Shown here piece by piece: positions 1-6,169 of a DNA stretch of 9,332 nt. A model generated the notes under the pieces. It worked only from the letters and a program-made list of their open reading frames with translations. It was not told the origin of the DNA and did no database searches. The number at the start of each line of letters is the position of its first letter. The stretch's first letter is position 1. The position numbers were made by a program, and so were the translations under genes. Origin of the DNA: Mageeibacillus sp. UBA3781 (GTDB lineage Bacteria > Bacillota > Clostridia > Saccharofermentanales > Saccharofermentanaceae); contig DFFH01000110.1 in the NCBI GenBank assembly GCA_002368805.1, forward strand, positions 10,473 to 19,804. Direction: 5' to 3'.

Positions 1-1256
1 CCTGCTCCGTCACCTTCCCATTTTCTTTCGAAAATGCACTGGTGATTCGTCAGGTGCACCGAGCGGAAACTTCCGTAGTTCAGGGCCGGGCTGTTTTTCT
101 TGATCTCGGCGAGATTGGAGATATGCTCCGTAAGGTCTGTCCACTCGGGCTTTTGAAAGCACGGGCGGAGCGACGGATCACCGTCTTCCTTTCGACCCTT
201 TGCCCCCCACTCGGAACCGTAGTACACGCACGGAAATCCCGGCATACCGAAAGCCAGCGTATAAATCAGCGGCAGATGCGCGGGGTTATTGAGGTTCGAT
301 GCGATCCTCGTCACGTCGTGGTTATCCACAAAACTCATGAGGTGGAGACCTCTAAACCAGCTCCAGTTCTCAGGACCGAACTGCTGGATCAAGGTGTTGA
401 TGATCTCGAACATATTCATGCAGTTAAAGCTGCTGAAGAGTCCCTTATAGCAGGCATAGTTCGTGCAGGAATGGCACATCTCTCCATTGACCCACATCTT
501 ATAGTCGCCGTGCAGAAGCTCGCCCAGAAGCAGGAACTCCGGCTTCAGCGTCTCCGTGAAGCTTCGGAGGCGCTTCAGAAAATCACGATCCAGGCAGTAT
601 GCCACGTCAAGGCGCAGTCCGTCGATATCGAAATACTCGACCCAGTAGCGGATCTTATCGAAGATGTGATTTACCACGGCATCGTTCCGGAGATTGAGCT
701 TCACCAGATCAAAGCAGCCTTCCCAGCCTTCGTACCAGAAGCCGTCGTTATAGTTCGAGTTGCCGTCAAAAGAGATATGGAACCAGTCCTTATACGGCGA
801 ATCCCACTTCTTTTCCTGCACATCGTGAAAAGCCCAGAAGCCTCTTCCGACGTGGTTGAAAACACCGTCGAGTACCACACGGATACCTGCTTCGTGAAGT
901 GCCCTGACGACTTCCTTAAAATCTTCATTCGTGCCGAGGCGGCGGTCGATCAGGCCGTAGTCTCTGGTGTTATAGCCATGGGTGTCCGACTCGAACACCG
1001 GCGAGAAATAAATGGCGTTGATGCCCAGTTTCTGATAATGCGGGATCCAGTCGATGACCTTACGGATCGGCGCAGGAGATGACTTCTCCGCACTCTTTTT
1101 CGAAGAGGCGGCATCCGTCTCCGGACAAGTGCTTTTCGCGCCGGGAAAAGAGACCTCGACGCCCTGACTGTTATACTCGGCCGGTGCATTTTCAAAGGGC
1201 GCACCAACAAAACCCAGAGGATAGATCTGGTAAAAAACCGATTCTTCAAACCACAT
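1..1256 (-). CDS. GH13 alpha-amylase-family glycoside hydrolase (3' end cut by window edge)
   Basis: The first 418 residues are present; the frame is open to the left edge, so the C-terminus lies outside. All four GH13 signature regions are readable: region I DGVFNH (130-135), region II GLRLDVAY (213-220, nucleophile D217), region III LLGELLHG (243-250, acid/base E246), and region IV FVDNHD (309-314, transition-state stabiliser D314). LVKLN at 184-188 resembles the fifth region (MPKLN) of the cyclomaltodextrinase/neopullulanase group, so hydrolysis of alpha-1,4-linked maltodextrins is likely; the exact substrate is inference. There is no signal peptide, so it is probably cytoplasmic. The start MWFEESVFYQ is preceded by an AAAGGA ribosome site. 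Residues ~30-62 are a Ser/Lys/Ala/Glu-rich stretch where I would expect a short linker. It lies 62 bp downstream of the flavoprotein gene on the same strand with no clear promoter or terminator between them, so co-transcription is plausible. Confidence 0.93.
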   Translation of the reverse strand, partial: MWFEESVFYQIYPLGFVGAPFENAPAEYNSQGVEVSFPGAKSTCPETDAASSKKSAEKSSPAPIRKVIDWIPHYQKLGINAIYFSPVFESDTHGYNTRDYGLIDRRLGTNEDFKEVVRALHEAGIRVVLDGVFNHVGRGFWAFHDVQEKKWDSPYKDWFHISFDGNSNYNDGFWYEGWEGCFDLVKLNLRNDAVVNHIFDKIRYWVEYFDIDGLRLDVAYCLDRDFLKRLRSFTETLKPEFLLLGELLHGDYKMWVNGEMCHSCTNYACYKGLFSSFNCMNMFEIINTLIQQFGPENWSWFRGLHLMSFVDNHDVTRIASNLNNPAHLPLIYTLAFGMPGFPCVYYGSEWGAKGRKEDGDPSLRPCFQKPEWTDLTEHISNLAEIKKNSPALNYGSFRSVHLTNHQCIFERKWEGDGA

Positions 1257-1318
1257 GATGTTTTTCCTTTACGTCAGAGATTTCATCCGGAAAACCGGGG
1301 GGCACCGCGGGACGGGAC

Positions 1319-1720
1319 TCAGAAAGTCTCAACTTCCGGTGCTTTGGTAAATGAAGAATAGGTTGCTGTCGCGTTCTTCAGGAAGAAGACCTCGGTGTTG
1401 CCGTCGTCTTCGTTATACATTCCACGAAGTGTCGGGTATGCATCGAGCATTGCGGCTCTGGCCTCGCGGCGGTCGTCCTCGATCAGTTCGCAGGCGATGC
1501 GGAGCCAGTCACCATTCATAAATGCACAGATCTCTGCCTTCGGGTTAGCATGGATCTGCTTGGATACCGGCTTCACCTTACCGGTCTGGATATAAAGCTT
1601 TCCTTCGAAGATATGTGCCGTGCCAAAGGGACGGACTCTCGGCTGGTCCCCCTCAACGGTTGCCAGGTAATATGTCTGCGCGTCTTTCAAAAATTTACAT
1701 GCTCTTTCGATACTTTCCAT
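1319..1720 (-). CDS. Pyridoxamine 5'-phosphate oxidase-fold (FMN-binding split-barrel) family protein
   Basis: A 133-residue protein with the pattern of small split-barrel flavoproteins: an N-terminal helix (MESIERACKFLKDAQ), then YYLATVEGDQPRVRPFG (17-33), in which the xxRPFG turn contributes to flavin binding in this family, then LYIQTG (42-47) and KPVSKQIHANPKAEICAF (50-67). These are usually annotated as PPOX-class or NimA-like proteins. They bind FMN or a related cofactor; the substrate is unknown. The start was placed at the methionine preceded by AAAGGAG about 8 bases upstream. The frame is open further upstream to 1798, but that extension (Cys/Lys/Arg/Pro-rich) lies in the hairpin leader and has no ribosome site of its own. 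It is first in a probable two-gene unit with the GH13 gene downstream. I see no link between the two functions. Confidence 0.88.
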   Translation of the reverse strand: MESIERACKFLKDAQTYYLATVEGDQPRVRPFGTAHIFEGKLYIQTGKVKPVSKQIHANPKAEICAFMNGDWLRIACELIEDDRREARAAMLDAYPTLRGMYNEDDGNTEVFFLKNATATYSSFTKAPEVETF

Positions 1721-1745
1721 AATGATTCTCCTTTGAAAAAGAATT

Positions 1746-1795
1746 GGCGGCGGGCATCGTATCTTTTCCTTTTTTCGGCAAAAGCACCTGCCGCC
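1746..1795 (-). promoter_or_regulatory. Hairpin in the leader of the flavoprotein gene
   Basis: GGCGGCGGG (1746-1754) can pair with CCTGCCGCC (1787-1795) with one mismatch, giving a GC-rich stem with a loop of about 32 bases in the transcript that precedes the gene at 1720. A smaller hairpin, CGGCA (1776-1780) with TGCCG (1789-1793), shares the upstream arm, so the two cannot form together. On the minus strand the long stem is followed by a TTCTTTTT stretch and then the AAAGGAG ribosome site. That resembles an attenuator or a structured leader. Function is inference. Confidence 0.4.
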
Positions 1796-1805
1796 CACAC
1801 TCTTT

Positions 1806-1834
1806 ATGTTAACTTTTCGAAGGCGTTAAATCAA
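1806..1834 (-). promoter_or_regulatory. Candidate sigma-70-type promoter for the flavoprotein gene
   Basis: Read on the minus strand: TTGATT (1829-1834), a 17-base spacer, then TAACAT (1806-1811). Each hexamer matches the consensus at 4 of 6 positions, and the spacing is ideal. The predicted start of transcription near 1799 gives a leader of about 80 bases that contains the hairpin at 1746-1795. Confidence 0.4.
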
Positions 1835-1926
1835 GAAAGTTTGCCTTCACTATTTCTTATCACCGGTTCTTCGGGAAAGCCCGTGCGGCTTATATGCCTC
1901 CACCAGAAAATCAGCCTACAATTCAT

Positions 1927-1955
1927 TTCAACACGCTGTATACTTACCGTATATA
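1927..1955 (+). promoter_or_regulatory. Weak candidate promoter for the ProC-like gene
   Basis: TTCAAC (1927-1932), a 17-base spacer and TATATA (1950-1955) lie about 60 bases before the start codon. An alternative -10 is TATACT (1939-1944), but it has no good -35 partner. The region is AT-rich and is the only gap upstream of this plus-strand gene pair, so a promoter is expected here; which hexamers are used is uncertain. Confidence 0.25.
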
Positions 1956-2016
1956 TCCCCTTTCATCAAATGTCTGTTATCATGAAATTGTGGTTGAAAA
2001 CAAGGAGGTAATATCC

Positions 2017-2835
2017 ATGAATGTTGGAATCATCGGCTTTGGAAGCATGGGCAGGATGATGGCGGAGAAGTTTGCCGCCTCCGGTCTTGTCAGCAAGAAC
2101 TCGCTTCTTCTGGCCAGCCGCTCCCCGGAGAAGCTACAGGATGCAAAGAAATGGGCAACTGTCGCAGGCAGCAATTCTGAACTCGCCGCCTCTTCGGATA
2201 TTGTGTTTTTATGTCTTCGTCCTTTCGATCTTAAAGGTGTGCTCGAGGAGATCCGTGATGTTCTGAGACCGGAAACCCTGGTGGTCTCGCTGAACGGCAG
2301 CGTCTCATTTGCAAATCTCGAAAAGAGCCTGACGGGCGGCGCGCGCCGCCTCGCAAAAGTCATCCCGAGCGTGACCGCCGAAGTGGACCGCTCGCAGACT
2401 CTCGTCTGCTATAACGATAATGTGACTACCGAAGACAAAGGAAATCTGAAACGTCTTCTCTCCTGCATGGGCGATATCATCGAACTCCCGGAAAACGAGA
2501 TGGGCATGGGCTCGGAACTCGTCAGCTGCATGCCGGGGTTCATCGCGTCGATCTTCGATGTGCTGGTCAAGGCGGCGGAAGAACATACGAAGATCCCGCA
2601 TGATCAGGTCGTGCGCATGGTCCTTCAGACCATGATCGCTACCGGAGAACTGATGTTGAAGAAAGACATGTCATTCGAAGACGTCGTCAAGCGTGTCGCC
2701 ACACCGGGCGGCATCACGGAAGAGGGCACGAAAGTGGTCTATGAGAACTTCCCGGAAACGGCACGGGTGCTTTTCGAGAAGACACTTCAGAAAAGAAAAA
2801 TGACCGCTGAAAAAGCGGAGGCACAGTTTGAATAA
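2017..2835 (+). CDS. Pyrroline-5-carboxylate reductase family (ProC/ComER-like) oxidoreductase
   Basis: A 272-residue protein, the normal length for P5C reductases. The N-terminus is a Rossmann dinucleotide-binding fold with GFGSMG at 7-12 and a basic ASRSPEK segment at 33-39, suggesting NADP(H). The C-terminal dimerisation region has SCMPGFIASIFDVLVKAA (170-187) and VATPGGITEEG (227-237), matching the SPGGTT-type signature of the family. True ProC enzymes usually read MPN in the central motif; here it is VIPSVTAEV (115-123), closer to ComER-like relatives, so catalysis of the last step of proline synthesis is likely but not certain. The start has an AAGGAGG ribosome site 8-9 bases upstream; a longer in-frame extension from 1894 crosses the promoter region and was not used. 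The HAD gene follows 70 bp downstream on the same strand, so they are probably co-transcribed. Confidence 0.85.
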   Translation: MNVGIIGFGSMGRMMAEKFAASGLVSKNSLLLASRSPEKLQDAKKWATVAGSNSELAASSDIVFLCLRPFDLKGVLEEIRDVLRPETLVVSLNGSVSFANLEKSLTGGARRLAKVIPSVTAEVDRSQTLVCYNDNVTTEDKGNLKRLLSCMGDIIELPENEMGMGSELVSCMPGFIASIFDVLVKAAEEHTKIPHDQVVRMVLQTMIATGELMLKKDMSFEDVVKRVATPGGITEEGTKVVYENFPETARVLFEKTLQKRKMTAEKAEAQFE

Positions 2836-2905
2836 GTAAACTCATCACAATATACGAGATCTGCGGCGCGCAAAGTGCGCAAAATCAATGAAGTGAGGCA
2901 CGCAA

Positions 2906-3583
2906 ATGATTAAAGCTGTTATCTTCGACATGTTTGAGACCCTGATCACGCTGTTTACGGAGCACACGTATTTCGGCGAAGATGCGGCGTCCGACGCGGG
3001 TGTCGACCCAGTCCTCTACCGGAAAGTGTGGCACGAAAACGAGAAGGACAGAACGACCGGGAAAATGACCATCGAAGAAGGCATCGGCGAGACGCTGCAA
3101 AAACTCGGTGTGTACTCTGATGAACTTCTGAAGACGATCGTCGGGAAGCGGCTCTTCGCGCTGCAGGAAACATTTGACCAGATCCCGGACGAGTCAGTGC
3201 AGCTGCTTCAGGAACTCAAGAAACGCGGCATCAAGGTCGGGCTCATCACGAATACTTTTTCCGACGAGAGAAACCTCATCCGCAGTTCGAAGCTCTTCCC
3301 TCTCTTTAACGCAACGCGCATCTCTTACGAAGAGGGCGTTCTGAAGCCGGATCCGTCGATGTATCTTTCGATCATGGAAGAACTCGGTGTCACACCGGAA
3401 GAGTGTCTCTATGTCGGCGACGGCGGGTCAAAAGAACTCTTCGCTGCCCGTGATATCGGTATGAAAGCACTTCAGGCGTCATGGTTTAGAGAACTTGCTT
3501 TCGAGCCGCACATCCCCTGCCCGGTGCTTCCGGAATTTCCGCAGGTCATACGTCAGCTGGATGTTCTGGATCATCTTTCTTAA
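2906..3583 (+). CDS. HAD-superfamily hydrolase (haloacid-dehalogenase-like, subfamily IA type)
   Basis: A 225-residue protein with the ordered HAD motifs. Motif I is FDMFETL (7-13, nucleophile D8), motif II LITNT (113-117), motif III LKPDP (146-150, K147), and motif IV YVGDGGSKEL (169-178). An alpha-helical cap occupies about residues 17-90, typical of subfamily IA. Phosphatase members of the superfamily usually have DxDGT in motif I; here the second Asp is Phe, as in haloacid dehalogenases and some clostridial relatives, so the chemistry cannot be assigned. The start is chosen by GTGAGG about 8 bases upstream. A small hairpin, GCGCA-AAG-TGCGC, lies just before the ribosome site. Its last 38 bases overlap the end of the convergent membrane-protein gene. 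Confidence 0.9.
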   Translation: MIKAVIFDMFETLITLFTEHTYFGEDAASDAGVDPVLYRKVWHENEKDRTTGKMTIEEGIGETLQKLGVYSDELLKTIVGKRLFALQETFDQIPDESVQLLQELKKRGIKVGLITNTFSDERNLIRSSKLFPLFNATRISYEEGVLKPDPSMYLSIMEELGVTPEECLYVGDGGSKELFAARDIGMKALQASWFRELAFEPHIPCPVLPEFPQVIRQLDVLDHLS

Positions 3584-4202
3584 CGATCCTTATGCTTATC
3601 TGCCCTTCGAGGAACTCTGCAACGTCGTGTAAAATGACTGTGTTCTCTTCAAAAGGATGAATGCTGATCTTCTCCGGATCGAGTTTTTTCAGATTCCCTT
3701 CCGTACCGGTATCCAGGACCAGGAAGCGTTTCCCGTCTTTTTCCGTGACCATCATGAGCGCCCAGGGATAGCCGACGCGGAAAGCTTTGTTCGTCTTATA
3801 GTAGTACTCCTGAGTATGCGGGAATTCTTCCCGGCCTTTGTAGATGATCTCACTTGCGATCTTCAGATCATCGTCCTCGCGGACTGTAGAAAAGCCGTGT
3901 TCAGAAAGGAAAGAAGCGTACCGTTTCTCCAGGATCGCATCCTCGTTCTTGCAGTAATAGAAAGATACAAACATCATCCAGATCGTCGGATCGAGAAGAC
4001 CGAGAAGCGCGAGATATTTGAAGGGCTTTGGCGTCGTCAGGAAACCGATGGCGATCAAAAGGCCTCCGAGAAACGGAATGCCGGAAGAGTGAGTCTTTTT
4101 AAATCTGTGGGAGATCATGATGGAGATATTTCCGATGATAAGGAAAAGCCCCATCACCACAAATACCACACATATAATGTATTGCCGAATAAAATCCAAC
4201 AT
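3546..4202 (-). CDS. Uncharacterised three-span membrane protein
   Basis: A 218-residue protein that I do not recognise. Hydrophobic segments lie at about 8-31, 41-57 and 63-83, followed by a soluble domain of about 135 residues with many charged and aromatic residues (GREEFPHTQEYYYK, KRFLVLDTGTEGN, ISIHPFEENTVILHDVAEFL). The domain is probably alpha/beta and could sit on the cytoplasmic face; topology is inference. The start was set at the second methionine (MLDFIRQY) because GGGGGA lies 7 bases upstream. The first methionine, 15 bases earlier, coincides with the predicted transcription start and has no ribosome site. It has its own extended -10 promoter. The reading frame ends inside the 3' end of the convergent HAD gene (38-bp overlap). 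Confidence 0.75.
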   Translation of the reverse strand: MLDFIRQYIICVVFVVMGLFLIIGNISIMISHRFKKTHSSGIPFLGGLLIAIGFLTTPKPFKYLALLGLLDPTIWMMFVSFYYCKNEDAILEKRYASFLSEHGFSTVREDDDLKIASEIIYKGREEFPHTQEYYYKTNKAFRVGYPWALMMVTEKDGKRFLVLDTGTEGNLKKLDPEKISIHPFEENTVILHDVAEFLEGQISIRIVKKDDPEHPADV

Positions 4203-4223
4203 ATCCGAATCCCCCATAGGGAT

Positions 4224-4232
4224 ATTATATCA
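4224..4232 (-). promoter_or_regulatory. Extended -10 promoter for the three-span membrane protein gene
   Basis: The minus strand reads TGATATAAT, a perfect TATAAT with the TGn extension. A 17-base spacer leads to GTCAGA (4247-4252), a partial -35 matching 3 of 6 positions. Predicted transcription starts near 4217, leaving a very short leader with the GGGGGA ribosome site. Confidence 0.6.
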
Positions 4233-4262
4233 CTATGTTAGGATGCTCTGACATTTACTTGG

Positions 4263-4294
4263 AAAAGCCGGGCGGAATCTCCGGCCCGGCTTTT
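4263..4294 (-). terminator. Intrinsic terminator of the AlkD/membrane-protein operon
   Basis: AAAAGCCGGGC (4263-4273) pairs perfectly with GCCCGGCTTTT (4284-4294) around a 10-base loop. Read on the minus strand, the GC-rich stem ends in a T tract, 11 bases after the stop codon at 4305. The structure is symmetrical and could also stop plus-strand transcripts coming from the HAD gene. Confidence 0.88.
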
Positions 4295-4304
4295 TCAGAT
4301 CCTT

Positions 4305-5054
4305 TTATTTCTGTTCCTCGTATTCGCTCATGGGATAGATCATGAAATCGATCCGTTTGTCCTCGCCTTCCGCCTGGTAAAGGTAGTACATGCCGGCGTT
4401 TTTGAATGCAGAGTGGATCCGCGCATCGACTTTCCGGGTCTTCTCCTGCCCCTCATGCTCGTATACCAGATAATATGTGGTGATCGTGTCATCCGGACCG
4501 TCATCATTATGTCTGGTTTCCGTATGCGTCTTCACATTGACGATTTTATAGGGGTACGCCTTAAAAGACACTGTTTCCGGAGCCGGCGGGAGTTTCCGGT
4601 CTAAAAATTTCTGTAAATAGTGCATGCCGACAAAAATGACCGGGATCAGAATGATCGGTATGACAAGACTACTTATTCTCGGGTTTCTTCCGCGTGAAAG
4701 ATCGATCAGCATCGTCACCACTGCCGTCACCAGATAAACAGCGATAAACCCCAGGATCATGAGCGTAGTGATAGTCACAAACGTCTTGCTGCTTTCTTTG
4801 GCATCGACATAGTACAAACGATATTCCTTCTTCAGGAACTCTTCCGTCAGGATCTTCTTTCCGGTTTCCTCATCGAAATTATCATCGTGAAGTTCCTGAT
4901 ACTCTGCCTCAATATTCTGTCGCATTTTCTCTGTTTTTTTACCGGCATCCTTCAATACTTTCACACCGAAGAGAAAGCATAAGATGATTGCTGCCGTGCA
5001 GGCAAAAAAAGATACGATTCTCAGGATTATGCCCTTCAGGTCACCCTTCCACAT
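4305..5054 (-). CDS. Uncharacterised three-span membrane protein, long paralogue of the 56-residue peptide
   Basis: A 249-residue protein of unknown function. Hydrophobic spans lie at about 10-34, 91-117 and 128-147. A charged, probably helical segment (35-90) separates the first two. The soluble tail (148-249) looks beta-rich: AYPYKIVNVKTHTETRH, TYYLVYEHEGQEKTRKVDARI, GMYYLYQAEG. Its first 54 residues match the small peptide at 5865-6035 at 29 positions, and both proteins end in EYEEQK. Even the ribosome site and first codons are nearly identical. It is the last gene of a three-gene minus-strand operon, 13 bp after the AlkD-like gene, with AGGAGG just upstream of its start, and it is followed directly by the terminator. 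Confidence 0.8.
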   Translation of the reverse strand: MWKGDLKGIILRIVSFFACTAAIILCFLFGVKVLKDAGKKTEKMRQNIEAEYQELHDDNFDEETGKKILTEEFLKKEYRLYYVDAKESSKTFVTITTLMILGFIAVYLVTAVVTMLIDLSRGRNPRISSLVIPIILIPVIFVGMHYLQKFLDRKLPPAPETVSFKAYPYKIVNVKTHTETRHNDDGPDDTITTYYLVYEHEGQEKTRKVDARIHSAFKNAGMYYLYQAEGEDKRIDFMIYPMSEYEEQK

Positions 5055-5064
5055 ATATGCCTCC
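5046..5064 (-). repeat. 19-bp start-region repeat shared with 6027-6045
   Basis: The 19 bases covering the GGAGG ribosome site, the spacer, the ATG and the next codons (WK) are identical here and at 6027-6045, the corresponding point of the 56-residue peptide gene. Spacer bases under little coding constraint are also identical, which argues for a fairly recent duplication or ongoing gene conversion and not for chance. Confidence 0.8.
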
Positions 5065-5067
5065 TAT

Positions 5068-5868
5068 TTATTTCGCATCGGACTTTCTGCTTTGGATCTT
5101 CAGCGTCCGAAGATAAATTTTCTGATCGTCGCTCACGCGGTAACTCTCACAGGCCTTCTGAATCGTCTTATTCTGCACCCACGGGGAAAGAACCAGCGGT
5201 TTCGCCTCCACCTTCCGCGGGCCGGCACTCTTCTCGCTTTTACTGTCTAGTGCGGCAGAGGCCTGCGCTCCCGCCTCCAGGATCGGAATCGCCGCTTCAT
5301 ACTGCTTCGCCAGCGCGGTCGCAAAATACCAAGCGATCATCATGTTGATATAGTACTCCTCCGATCGGATATTCGCGACCATCTGAAGGTATTTCGGATC
5401 AAAATCCTCATCGAGGAAATGGCACATGAGCATGCGGATCGCAAAGCGTACTTCATATGTTTTCTTCGACTTCAGCCAGATCTTGATCTGCTTAAGAAGA
5501 GCCTCGCGGTTTGCCTTTTTTCCTAACACCTTCGGGTTCATCTGATCACAGGTCGCCCAGTTATCCACATACGGGAGAAATGCTTTCACCTGCGCCATAC
5601 ATGTCTCATAATCACGGGTCTCGGAGATGATAAATGCATGCAGCTGATTCTCATCGAAATACTTGTGGGGCAGCGCAGAAAGAAAACCGGAAACACCGGG
5701 GTCGCGGGCAAGTGCTTTTGCCAAAGAACGAAGATCCGGTGTACGGACACCGATCATGGAATCCGTCTTCAGTTCGCCGTTCTCATCCGGGATCAGCTTC
5801 GCCTGGAAATCGCGGTACTCTTTATCCTGCTTCTCAAAAAGCATCTTCTGAATGTCTTTTTCCGTCAT
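5068..5868 (-). CDS. AlkD-like DNA alkylation repair protein (HEAT-repeat glycosylase family)
   Basis: A 266-residue protein resembling the AlkD family, which removes 3- and 7-methylated purines from DNA through a stack of HEAT-like helical repeats. Visible landmarks are MIGVRTPDLRSLAKALA (38-54), YVDNWATCDQM (100-110) with W104 and D108 where the family has its catalytic-site Trp and Asp, YEVRFAIRMLMCHFLDEDF (138-156), MMIAWYFATAL (176-186), and the conserved tail SPWVQNKTIQKACESYRVSDDQKIYLRTLK (228-257). Residues ~200-226 form a low-complexity Ala/Ser/Lys/Glu insert where relatives usually have a short turn. The start ATG overlaps the stop of the upstream small peptide (ATGA), implying translational coupling; a longer in-frame extension to 6048 merely reads the peptide gene in another frame. 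It is the middle gene of a three-gene operon. Confidence 0.9.
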   Translation of the reverse strand: MTEKDIQKMLFEKQDKEYRDFQAKLIPDENGELKTDSMIGVRTPDLRSLAKALARDPGVSGFLSALPHKYFDENQLHAFIISETRDYETCMAQVKAFLPYVDNWATCDQMNPKVLGKKANREALLKQIKIWLKSKKTYEVRFAIRMLMCHFLDEDFDPKYLQMVANIRSEEYYINMMIAWYFATALAKQYEAAIPILEAGAQASAALDSKSEKSAGPRKVEAKPLVLSPWVQNKTIQKACESYRVSDDQKIYLRTLKIQSRKSDAK

Positions 5869-6035
5869 TTCTGCTCCTCGTATTCCGCCTCGATAATCTG
5901 CTGCTGCTTCTCCGTGTTTTTGTTGAGATCCTGAATGATTTTTTCCCCGAACAAAGCAATAGCGATGATCGCAGCCACACAAGCCAGCGTGGATATGATG
6001 CTGATGATCGAGCTGAGCAGATTTTTCTTCCACAT
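5865..6035 (-). CDS. Small single-span membrane peptide (56 aa), shortened paralogue of the 249-aa protein
   Basis: It begins MWKKNLLSSIIS, has one hydrophobic span at about 9-34, and ends in a charged helix (EKIIQDLNKNTEKQQQIIEAEYEEQK). Its N-terminus aligns without gaps to the long paralogue at 4305-5054 (29 of the first 54 residues identical), and its final EYEEQK equals that protein's last six residues, so it looks like a fusion of the two ends with everything between removed. A GGGAGG ribosome site lies 5 bases upstream, and an extended -10 promoter is present. Its stop TGA overlaps the ATG of the AlkD-like gene, so translating it may control AlkD expression. It could be a functional small membrane protein or a decayed copy kept as a leader for coupling. 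Confidence 0.75.
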   Translation of the reverse strand: MWKKNLLSSIISIISTLACVAAIIAIALFGEKIIQDLNKNTEKQQQIIEAEYEEQK

Positions 6036-6066
6036 ATATGCCTCCCAAGGATTCCCCAACGGCTTT

Positions 6067-6075
6067 ATTATATCA
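6067..6075 (-). promoter_or_regulatory. Extended -10 promoter of the small-peptide/AlkD/membrane operon
   Basis: The minus strand reads TGATATAAT, the same nonamer as the promoter at 4224-4232. No convincing -35 is present at 16-18 bases, where the sequence is GC-rich, consistent with an extended -10 type promoter. Transcription should start near 6060, about 25 bases before the peptide start codon. Confidence 0.6.
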
Positions 6076-6152
6076 TCCCGGGGCCGCGGGACGAGTGCTT
6101 TTCGGTCGGAAATATGTCAGCGCAATTCAGCGGGAATGCAGGAAATCACGGC

Positions 6153-6161
6153 GGGGGGGGG
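6153..6161 (+). repeat. G9 homopolymer tract
   Basis: Nine consecutive G bases, flanked by further G-rich sequence (GGC before, GTTGGGG after), lie 8 bases beyond the stop codon of the nuclease-like gene, in the gap before the next operon promoter. Such tracts are prone to length change during replication. No reading frame depends on it as read here. Confidence 0.8.
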
Positions 6162-6169
6162 AGTTGGGG

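Noticed and set aside
42..1082. Plus-strand open frame of 346 codons
   Set aside because: It lies opposite the GH13 gene, whose four catalytic motifs fix the true frame on the minus strand. The plus frame has no ribosome site and no recognisable domain.
1982..2011. Nine-codon leader peptide (MKLWLKTRR) just before the ProC-like gene
   Set aside because: It has no ribosome site, and its stop codon overlaps the AGGAGGT site of the real gene, but nothing else supports translation. Chance is sufficient.
2881..2893. Hairpin GCGCA-AAG-TGCGC region before the HAD gene as a terminator
   Set aside because: The stem is only 5 bp and has no T tract. Read-through from the ProC-like gene into the HAD gene is more likely.
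3657..4241. Plus-strand open frame of 194 codons
   Set aside because: It is antisense to the three-span membrane protein gene, which has a ribosome site, hydrophobic spans and a promoter. The plus frame has none of these.
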